From contig CM055101.1 in the NCBI GenBank assembly GCA_029204225.1, forward strand, positions 31,152,519-31,216,518: 64,000 nucleotides of DNA. The letters are read 5' to 3'. Below the pieces are notes generated by a model. It was not told the DNA's origin and searched no databases. It saw only the letters and a list, made by a program, of their open reading frames with translations. The position numbers and the translations under genes were made by a program. Shown in pieces: positions 56,498 to 64,000 of this stretch (positions within the stretch are counted from its first letter, which is position 1; every line of letters begins with the position of its first letter). The DNA is from Diphasiastrum complanatum. Its lineage: Eukaryota; Streptophyta; Lycopodiopsida; Lycopodiales; Lycopodiaceae.

Positions 56498-57046
56498 CAG
56501 AATTAATGAACTGTTATCGGTTCACCACGGTTCCGAGAACCGTACAGTGAACCATACGGTTCTTAAATTCTTTTGCCCAGAACCGTGGTGAACCGTACGG
56601 ATTAATTAATTCATTTTTTTTTAGTTTCCCGCCTAAAAATAACCCAAAAATATGCAAAAAAAAGGCCAAAAAAATCTATGAAATTTGTGAATTTTGTGAA
56701 ATCATCTGTGAAATCTGTCAATCATCTGTACCTTTTGTGAAATCATCTGTCAAATGACTCAAATCATCTGTATCATCATCTGTGAAATCATTTGTACATC
56801 ATGTGAAATCTGTCAAATCAAGATGATTTTAGATGATTTCACATCTGTCAAATGATCTGTACATCATGTGAAATCTGTATCATCTGTGAAATCTATGAAA
56901 TCATTTGTGAAATCTGTGAATTTGTTAATAAATAAATAAATAAGTTATTTAATTAAATAGAGGAACCGTACCACGGTTCATGAACCGTGGTACGGTTCAC
57001 CCCACTATTCCCAGGACCCACGGTTCTGAGAACCGTGGGTTCTATG
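56498..57046. mobile_element. MITE-like element, long member
   Basis: About 549 bp starting CAGAATTAATGAAC and ending GGGTTCTATG. The ends carry multiple inverted copies of CCACGGTTC/GAACCGTGG and CCGTACGG-type palindromes. Its left part aligns with the reverse complement of the short member at 59580-59771 (GAATTAATGAAC, GAACCGT...GGTTC, CCAGAACCGTGGTGAACCGT, then an AATTAATTAA stretch). The interior has an extra degenerate repeat. No coding capacity. Target duplication not visible. Confidence 0.7.
56670..56925. repeat. ATCTGTGAAATC degenerate tandem repeat
   Basis: About 250 bp of 'tgtgaaatcatc' and 'atctgtcaaatc' variants within the long MITE-like element. Absent from the short member. Confidence 0.8.
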
Positions 57047-57059
57047 ATCAAAACTTTTA

Positions 57060-58090
57060 CAAGTAGAGGTGAGGAAGTCCTCCAGATCCAAGCCTCCAAA
57101 TGTCCTCCAAGCAACCTGCAAGCTTCAGGATGCTCCCCAACTCCAAGCTAGGATGCCTCCACCTGCAAGTAAGGATCTGCAAGCCTCCAAGGATCTCTCC
57201 TCCACCTGTGTCCCTACTCTTTAAACACAAAGATAGATAACAAGCTGGCCTCAAGTATTCACCACCCCTCCATAGCTAGATCCAAGCTTCAAGCAAGACC
57301 TATCTAGCACCCCCTTGCTAATCATAAACAAATCACAAGCATACCACAACAAACTATAGCATACTCAAGATCCAAACCCTACTTATGTCCCATACCATAA
57401 GCAAGATCCAAACCCTAAGCATACTACCACAAGAAAGCACTCTACACACTAGTAGCAACACTAGAGCATAAGCAAAGCAAACAAGAGAGATTTCTCCCTC
57501 CCAATGAGCGCCCTACTACTCTCATATAGATGGGCCATGGACCCCTCCAATGCACTATGAAGTTCCATGCTCATCCAATGAGAGAGAGAGAAGCCTAGGG
57601 GAGTTAAAGAATCTCCAAGAGCCTCCATAGGCTTATGGAGTGTCAAGAGACTCCTTCCATAACCTATGACTCTTTGAATGCCTTTCTTGTGGGAGTTGGG
57701 AACTCAATGGACACTTTAGAAGGGCGCCCTCCTGCTAGGTCCCATTGCCCAAGTTGTGCACGTATACTTTGGTCCTAGACCAATAAAGTGATATGGTTCA
57801 AGGTTGAGGCCCAAGGTTTAGAAAAATAGTCATCCAATGACTTTCTAACACCTCTCTAGGTTCCATACCTCCATCCAAGGCATAGACACCTACCTGCCCT
57901 TAACCAAGGACACTAGTACCTTAATCTAAGGCACCTACCCTTAATACTAAGGGGTATCCCTTATCCAAGGGTCACATGACTCCATACCTCTGGCTAAGTA
58001 TAGTCACTTGCCTGCCCTTATCCAAGGGCACATACCCTTAATCCTAGGGGTACCTTGGCATTTAGCCCCCAACACTAAATGGATTAATAG
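57060..58090. other. Low-complexity, C-rich non-coding region
   Basis: First half repeats cctccaagc, ccaagct and aacctgcaag phrases; second half repeats cttatccaaggg, cacctaccctta and gacacctacctgccctta. It could be an old LTR, but no ends or coding partner were found. Confidence 0.4.
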
Positions 58091-59571
58091 GGGTCTGAAG
58101 TACTACTAGTTACATAGGTATGTAACAAAAACATTTTTTTAAGCCCAAAATTTTATATAAAATAAAAACTAATCAAAACATTCAAATACCATTGAAAAAA
58201 TAAAATTTTCCTTTTGTCATGTTTTGGAAAACCCTGATTAGGTTTCTTGGAATACGTTTCGGAATGTGGAGTGCAATTATGGATCATGTTAAGAAAAGGT
58301 GGATGGTTTACTGATGCAAAAATGCACTATCTAAACACACATTCTTGTTAGTGGAAATTTGTAATTACACACTTCTTTCTAATTTATAGACATAAAGCAC
58401 ACAAAGATGAGAATATTAAGGAGGTATTGACTGGCAAGAGCAGATACATGCAATGAAATAACTGCAAAAGAATATCAAAGCAGCTCATGTAAGACTTTGG
58501 AATCTGTAAATGTGTTTTTGGAGCATTCCTCTATTTGCAAGTGCAATTTTGTGACCACAAAGTCCGAAGGGGAATAGTATATACTCACAATTTTCTAGCC
58601 TTAACTCTAATTGGTGTTAGGTTCATTGATTTCTTTTGAGGGGAGGGACGTCATTTGATCTAAAGGTAAGTAAAAGGCTCATGGTTAAATTTTTCTTCTA
58701 GAGTTGCAAGAGGGAGAGGTCTGAGAAATTTCATGTATGTTATATCAGCATGAAATATTTGGACACCTTGTTACTCGATTGGTGCCTTGAAATTTGCCAT
58801 GTTATTGCTTTCTCAAAGCTTGGGTGTATCATTTGGTGATCATTTCTTGCTTGAATTGTTATGTCCCGGATGGAATTAGCCCATGTGCTCAATAATAAAT
58901 ATTGCTAAATATAACCATGGTGCTAAGTTAGAATAGGACTAGTGAATAGCATAGTTAAGAAGGCTTGAACAATCACGCTATATTTGTAGCAAGCGGGACA
59001 TGTATTAATGGTTGTAAGGCCCAATTTGGACTAAATATGTCCCAAACTCATATCAGAGGCACCTTGACTACTATAAATAGAGGAGGTCCTACTAAATTTG
59101 GAGGTTGTTTTACATTTGTCTAATTGGAAATTTCTATGTCATTTGGAGCTTCTCTTTGAGAGCTTTCTTGGTTCACGTGCCTGCCATCACATGCGAGCTT
59201 GATCATGCTCTAGTTTAAGGCCCCAATGTAGTGAATGACCAGTAAGGGAAGCGATACATCTTTCTTTGTCTAATTTGGTGAAGCTTCTCCTATTTCTCTT
59301 ATTTCTTGATTTCTTGATTTCTTGCTTTCATCATGCTAATATGATGTTCATGAATGATAATAACGTTAAGATGCTATAATTGGCACATGACAATTTTTGT
59401 ATTAGAGCATTAGATCTTTTCCCAATCAGATTTGGTGGTTTTCTTGAAGTTATGTTAGAGTTTCTATTGACTAATTAGCTAGTTTTCTTGATTTTTTAAT
59501 TTCGAGATTTCTACGATTCAACTTCAGACCTGTTAATGAATGCTTTTTGTATGATTTGTTGTTTTAGATTA
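58091..59571. other. Non-coding stretch
   Basis: No supported gene or element. Occasional polyA and 'tttcttgattt' repeats near 59300. Confidence 0.4.
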
Positions 59572-59579
59572 GTAGCCCC

Positions 59580-59771
59580 CATAGTACCACGGTTCATCAT
59601 AAATAAATAAATAATTAATTAATTAATATTTCATAAATAATGAACTAAAAAAAATATAAAAATTATTTAATTAATTAATAACTACACGGTTCACCACGGT
59701 TCTGGCCAAAAAAATTTGAGAACCGTACGGTTCTCAGAACCGTGGTGCGCCCACGGTTCATTAATTCTATG
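59580..59771. mobile_element. hAT-like MITE, short member, with 8-bp target duplication
   Basis: 192 bp from CATAGTACCACGGTTC to TTAATTCTATG, flanked on both sides by GTAGCCCC (59572-59579 and 59772-59779). The terminal 5 bases CATAG/CTATG are inverted repeats, followed inward by inverted CCACGG/CCGTGG motifs. The interior is almost only A and T. An 8-bp duplication is typical of the hAT superfamily. The terminal sequence is not a perfect match to hAT consensus ends, so the superfamily call is tentative. Confidence 0.8.
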
Positions 59772-59779
59772 GTAGCCCC

Positions 59780-60299
59780 TAGTCTTAGCTTTTGGGTGGT
59801 ACTCATTTTTCTTGATTTGGAGCTATGTATTTTGGTGAAATCATTTCAATTTTAGTTAATTGTAATTTTGCTGTCTGTTTTTCTCTATTTTTGGCTGTAA
59901 TTTTGGTTGAATCTGCCAGATCTAAGGTCAGTAGAGTTATGTGTTAGCTTCAATCTGAACCAATTTTTACTTAGTTTGTTTAACATTTGGCAAAGTTATG
60001 GAGTTTCTTGTGGTGGCATTGTTTGTTGGAAATTTTACTAGTGTCTTGGGAAAGTGGGAGAGACAATAGTGTAAAGAAAGATAATTTTGAAACCAGATAT
60101 TTGGCATGAACCAAAACTTGAAACCAAATTTTTGATACCCAGGGTGAACATGACTTTCGATGAACTAGATTTTTTGGATAATACTAGTTTGCGAACTAGT
60201 TCTTTTGGAAACAAGGTGAACATGGTTCTTTGGAATCAAATGTTCGATTTTTTATTTGCCATGCAGGCCACACCCTCCTCTCCTGTTGACGTCATTGAA
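59780..60299. other. Non-coding stretch
   Basis: No supported gene. A 72-codon plus-strand frame at 60087-60305 (KPDIWHEPKLETKFLIPRVN) has mixed composition but no recognisable family. Confidence 0.3.
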
Positions 60300-60640
60300 A
60301 ATTGAAACAAAAACATAGAATATAAACAACCTATTTGCCTCGCAGCCTTGCACCAATGCCCTCGCACATTGGTGCCCTTGCATCCCCTCTTGAATCCTCC
60401 CCCCCCTCGTGAGCACCACCTCCCTACCTCACCACCTCGTGAGTGCCTAACACTGTCTTGGCGATCTGATGGATGCGACATTATATTTGCAACCTGTTCT
60501 CACCTTTCCTTGAATACTTGCAACTGCCCTTGCAGCCACTCACCATCCTTGCCACCCTTGCCATTGTGGTGCCCTCACCATCTGCCCTCACCCCTCACTC
60601 CTGTACTTGCACACAATCTTGTCCTCACTACGAGTAACGA
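60300..60640. repeat. Low-complexity CCTTGCA/CCCTCAC-rich region
   Basis: Short C-rich phrases such as cccttgca, cctcac and ccacctcgtgag recur irregularly. Open frames on both strands (60236-60481 and 60348-60707) are Pro/His/Leu- or Gly/Arg-rich artefacts. Confidence 0.5.
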
Positions 60641-61146
60641 CATTTTAAGAAAAAAATGGCGAGCACATAGCAGAGGTCATGAGAATAATCTTTATAAAAA
60701 TGTTTGACAATATTTTTAAGGTCTTCGACGGTCCTAGATCTTTGACTCCAAGCAACCAATATTTTTTTTACAAAGGCTCTTTCTTTAAATATGCAACATT
60801 ATTCTCAAACTTTCATATCTTCCTTGTTTCACCTCAGATTTTAATATTGTAAGAAACAAATATGATCAATGCCCAACACTGAGTAGCCATGAATACTTAT
60901 GTAAAACTCCCCCTCCCTCCTTTCCCCTCGTTCTAAGTTTTTCAATGCTTATTTTTCTTTTACCAAAATTTAAACTCTTATAACTTCTTTATTTGAGTCC
61001 AGATTTTCGTGCTGTAAAAAGCAAAAGTGATTAGTTCAACTTAAAGAACAATATGGGACCTAAAAGATCGGGCAATACTAAAGATCCTACTATTAGTGAT
61101 GTGTACATTGGTTCTCGAGAAGATATACAAATCTATATGAACAAGT

Positions 61147-61247
61147 AAACATCAATCACAAGAGGAAGAAGATGGACTGCAAGAAGCTATGCTTCATAAA
61201 CTGGAAATTGAGATAACAATAGAGGTGGGCGCCCATATGCTCTTATA
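61147..61247 (-). repeat. Partial 3' LTR of the 61-63 kb copia
   Basis: 101 bp nearly identical to 63070-63170. It joins directly to the RNase H remnant at about 61247, so the polypurine tract and the start of the LTR are deleted. Confidence 0.75.
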
Positions 61248-61645
61248 TCCTGTAGTCGATCTTCTATCTTCTGCATTTCCTGCCCAGTCAGCATCAACAA
61301 AACCCTCAAGCTTTATTTTTGTTCCTTTACCATAATAAATGCCATACCTGAGTGTCCCTTTGACATAACGCAAAATCCTTTTTGCCGCTTTCCAATGACA
61401 AACTTTTGGTAAAGACATGAATTGACTCACCATGCTCACTGCATATGAAATGTCTGGTCGTGTAGTCGTTAGATAGATAAGACTACCTACAAGCTGCCTA
61501 TAAAGTGGTTCATTTACACTTCCAAAATTTTCCTCTTTTGTAAGCTTTACATTTGGATCATAAGGTGTAGAAATGGACTTACAATCAAGCATGTTAAACT
61601 TCTTGAGTAACTCTCTTGCATACTTTGCTTGTGATATGAAAAGAC
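61194..61645 (-). pseudogene. Copia RT-tether and RNase H remnant
   Basis: From about 61645 leftward: LFISQAKYARELLKKFNM, DCKSISTPYDPNVKL, YRQLVGSLIYLTTTRPDISY, WKAAKRILRYVKGTLRYGIY, FVDADWAGNAEDRRSTTGY. It then runs into LTR sequence at about 61247. The remaining RNase H catalytic blocks are lost. The upstream edge fuses with gag near 61645. Confidence 0.9.
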
Positions 61646-62158
61646 TTGATTCTTGGTAAAGAAACCCAGCTCCTTAAAATCTTCCCTAGACATCAAGTTT
61701 TGTCTTCGTAACTCTTCTTGAAGTAGCAAACCATTCAAATCATCGAATCTCGGCGATCTCTCCCTCAAACTCAGTGTCATAACAAAGTTTCGATATTGAA
61801 ACGGTAAGCTATTCAAAACAATTTGTACAAGAGTATTGTCAAGTACAATTTCCCCTATAGAAGACAACTGATCTCTTAGATCCTTCACCCTTGTAATAAA
61901 ATCTGTAATGGATTCTTCTGATTCCATTTTCAAGGTATGAAGTTTGTTATTCAAGAACAAAGTTCGAGACTTACTCACCGTTTCATATGTATTCCTAAGA
62001 ATATCCCATGCATCCTTAGGCCCTACTGCATTCCTGATCAAAGGGATAACCTTATCCTTCACGGATAAGTTGATGATATGATGTGCACGTTGCACCCATT
62101 TCTCAAATGCCCTTCTATCTTGATCATTGAGATCGTGAGCCATCACCTCTTGTCCCAT
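61640..62158 (-). pseudogene. Copia gag fused to a pol remnant
   Basis: Starting at ATG 62158 the frame encodes the central copia gag domain: RRAFEKWVQRAHHIINLSV, VGPKDAWDILRNTYETVS, LNNKLHTLKMESEESITDFI, VLNSLPFQYRNFVMTLS. After SREDFKELGFFTKNQV the sequence switches, out of phase, to the RT tether at about 61645. Zinc knuckle, protease, integrase and RT are thus removed by one internal deletion. The gag part is otherwise open and well preserved. Confidence 0.9.
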
Positions 62159-62344
62159 GACAATTTCCCAATAATCTTTGTCCTAAAGTATATTCTGAAG
62201 TTTGAACTTCCACAAGCTGTAGTTAGATCCATCTAACTTGGTTGACTCCGGTAAAACAGATTCATGCAGACTCCCCATCTTTGTCGTACAAAAAATGATA
62301 GGATTTCTACTAGGAATCTGATTGCATGCAACAATCTATTAATT

Positions 62345-62990
62345 GTCGCCTTCCCTGGATAGCACCTGTCCAGATACTATCTGCCTCAGATTTGCCTGTC
62401 TCCTGTCCTAGATAGAACCTGTTTGGTTCTGACCTGTCCAAGTTCTGCCGCCCTCAGATACCACCTATCTGATCGCTGCCTGTCTGGTTGATGCCGTCCT
62501 CAGCTGTTGCCCCCCTCAGATGCTGCCGCTATCCAGACCTGTCCAGGTGCTGCTGTCCTCAGGTAGAACCTGTCCTGGCTGCTACCTTCACTAGCTGCTG
62601 CCACCTTCAGATGAACCTGCACCACATAAAACCTGCACAAGATAAAACCTGCCCTTAGATTAAATCTGCACCAGTTCTGACATGCTGTTTAGGTGCGCTT
62701 GCACCAGATCTGTCTGCACTAGAAAACGCCTGTTCTGTTGTTCTGGATGCTGCCTCCCTCAGATCTGCCTGATTGATACTGCTGCTATCCAAAAGCTGCT
62801 GCCCTCAGTAAACGCCTGCTCCTGCTGATTTCTTTCCAGGTACTACCTGTGCTAGATGTGACTTCCACCAGAAAAATCTACACAGGATGGCGCCTCCACC
62901 AGATGCGAGCTTCACCAAATAGCACCTCCACTAGATGCGATCTCCACCAGTAAAACCTATAGTGCTGATCTTCTCCTTCCTTCCGTAGAT
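62345..62990. repeat. Degenerate repeat in the copia leader
   Basis: About 650 bp between gag and the PBS, built from 'cctgtcc', 'gctgcc', 'ctcagat' and 'gcaccag' phrases spaced 20-30 bp, for example repeated 'ctgctgccctcag' and 'agaacctg'. On the element's sense strand this is a purine-biased untranslated leader. Confidence 0.7.
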
Positions 62991-63008
62991 CCCGATCTTA
63001 ACGAGATG

Positions 63009-63020
63009 GCTCTGATACCA
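63009..63020 (-). other. Primer binding site (initiator tRNA-Met)
   Basis: Minus strand TGGTATCAGAGC, exact copia PBS, immediately adjoining the LTR beginning at 63021. Confidence 0.93.
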
Positions 63021-63340
63021 TGATAGAATTCAGAAATCGGAGTAAGCTAATCTTATTAGTACTCACACAAAACATCAATCACAAGAGGAAGAAGATGGAC
63101 TGCAAGAAGCTATGCTTCATAAATTGGAAACTGAGATAACAATGGAGGTGGGTGCCGATCTGCTCTTATAGAGACTGCCCAAAAACAAAAGCAAAAGCTA
63201 TCCTTCTACAATAGCAATTGGAATGCTAATTATGAAGTCTTACTAATAGAAACTATGCTATCTTAGTTAAAATAGATTTCTATACTATTCTAGCAAAACT
63301 GGTACTAATTTAGGTACCTATACTAAAAATAGATAGTACC
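63021..63340 (-). repeat. 5' LTR of the 61-63 kb copia (outer end approximate)
   Basis: Begins TGATAGAATTCAG on the plus strand next to the PBS. 63070-63170 is repeated at 61147-61247. The right end is placed where protease coding sequence of another copia starts (about 63340) and is uncertain. Confidence 0.65.
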
Positions 63341-63344
63341 TATA

Positions 63345-64000
63345 CTAGCCTTCACCTTTGATAGCCTGTGTACCAAGTGAACATCTCTTTTGCTACTGTA
63401 AGGCGTATAGGACTCGAAGCAGCCGATATGGCTGCTGGACATGTGCTGTGTGGCTCCGGAATCCAGAAACTAGGAGCTGTTGCTTGATGCTTCTTGGTGG
63501 ATAGTCATGAATGCATCATGATCCGCTTCTTGGTTGGGTTGTGGTGCTTCTGCAACTGCATTTGCCATTTGATTCGATTGCCCCTTGTTGTTCTTGGCTT
63601 GTAGTATGCGGCAATCTTGAATCTCGTGGTTGGTTCGTTTGCAGTATCAGCAGAACAACTTCTTCCTTGTCAACTGGTATTGCTCTTGACGCTGTGTCGG
63701 CTTCTGGTTTTGCTTTGATTGCTTCGGTTCTTTCTTCTTCTGCTTAGTCGAGCTTCTATTGGTCTACAGGGCGTGAGAGTCGACAATTGAGGAACTGGAG
63801 GGTTTGTTCCTCCTGGTGTCTTCCTGCAACAATATTGTGATGACTCTTGAAAGAGTCAGTTCTGGGTATGTCGTGATGATCATCACCCAACTGTCGTATG
63901 AGTTTGGCAAGCTTGAAAGCAGTGTCATTACTGCATCTTGATCATCTATGACTGATCCGACAACGACCATTTGCTTCAGCAGATTCTTGAACTGGTTGAT
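63345..64000 (-). pseudogene. Copia gag zinc knuckle and protease, runs off window
   Basis: Reading leftward from the window edge: gag C-terminal block with AVMTLLSSLPNSYDSWVMII, then a Lys/Gln-rich linker, a CCHC knuckle near 63620-63660 (C-stop-Y-C-KRTN-H-EIQD-C), and the protease active-site region FLDSGATQHM near 63440-63470. One frame holds throughout but carries stops at 63764-63766, 63647-63649 and 63470-63472. Homology ends at about 63345, next to the LTR of the previous element. Gag upstream continues beyond 64000. Confidence 0.88.

Noticed and set aside
56500-57046. Possible IRES or promoter from the repeated GAACCGTACGGTTC palindromes
   Set aside because: The palindromes are shared with the second element copy and are better explained as MITE structure.
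60236-60707. Pro-rich and Gly/Arg-rich frames on both strands
   Set aside because: They come from C-rich low-complexity DNA and lack any domain-like segment.

Overview
The window reads as nuclear DNA of a land plant with a repeat-rich genome. Evidence for this is the plant-type long-chain fatty-alcohol oxidase gene with GT-AG introns, many decayed Ty1/copia and Ty3/gypsy retrotransposons with plant-type primer binding sites (initiator tRNA-Met for copia, tRNA-Asp for one gypsy element), a CACTA-type transposase relic, a MITE family and long GA/CT microsatellites. No bacterial-style gene organisation, CRISPR array, rRNA or tRNA gene is visible. I cannot name the species.

Layout. 1-3.2 kb: unclassified decayed coding-like sequence and a 24-bp tandem repeat. 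4.0-7.5 kb: two abutting copia fragments (+). 7.5-11.6 kb: mostly non-coding, with a 0.9-kb purine-strand minisatellite, a 200-bp tandem duplication, a (GA)43 array and an inverted repeat. 11.7-18.0 kb: a fatty-alcohol oxidase (FAO) gene on the minus strand, broken by nonsense codons, frameshifts and a 3.7-kb copia insertion in exon 2. 19-24.4 kb: non-coding plus a copia 3' fragment. 25.0-27.7 kb: a CACTA transposase relic interrupted by about 1.1 kb. 28.5-35.9 kb: a 48-bp minisatellite, then two gypsy relics facing each other. 35.9-38.2 kb: copia 3' half with an LTR. 38.8-44.4 kb: two more gypsy relics (-), the second with PBS and LTR. 45.1-45.7 kb: a solo LTR with a perfect target-site duplication. 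46.5-46.8 kb: a compound CT/CCCT microsatellite. 47.3-52.1 kb: copia pieces, including an LTR nested in inverted orientation inside an RNase H domain. 53.3-54.1 kb: a possible host-gene promoter with two G-boxes and a first exon that looks like an organelle transit peptide. 56.5-59.8 kb: two members of a MITE family. 61.1-64 kb: two copia relics (-).

No complete functional protein-coding gene can be supported. The best host gene, FAO, is a pseudogene whose structure can be followed almost base by base. The only other host-gene candidates are the exon at 53750 and the short exon-like frame near 8.73-8.85 kb. Everything else recognisable is mobile-element debris, so the genes do not form a pathway. 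What the window records is the order of insertions: FAO decay plus a young copia insertion, related elements nested in each other, and deletion derivatives of retroelements.
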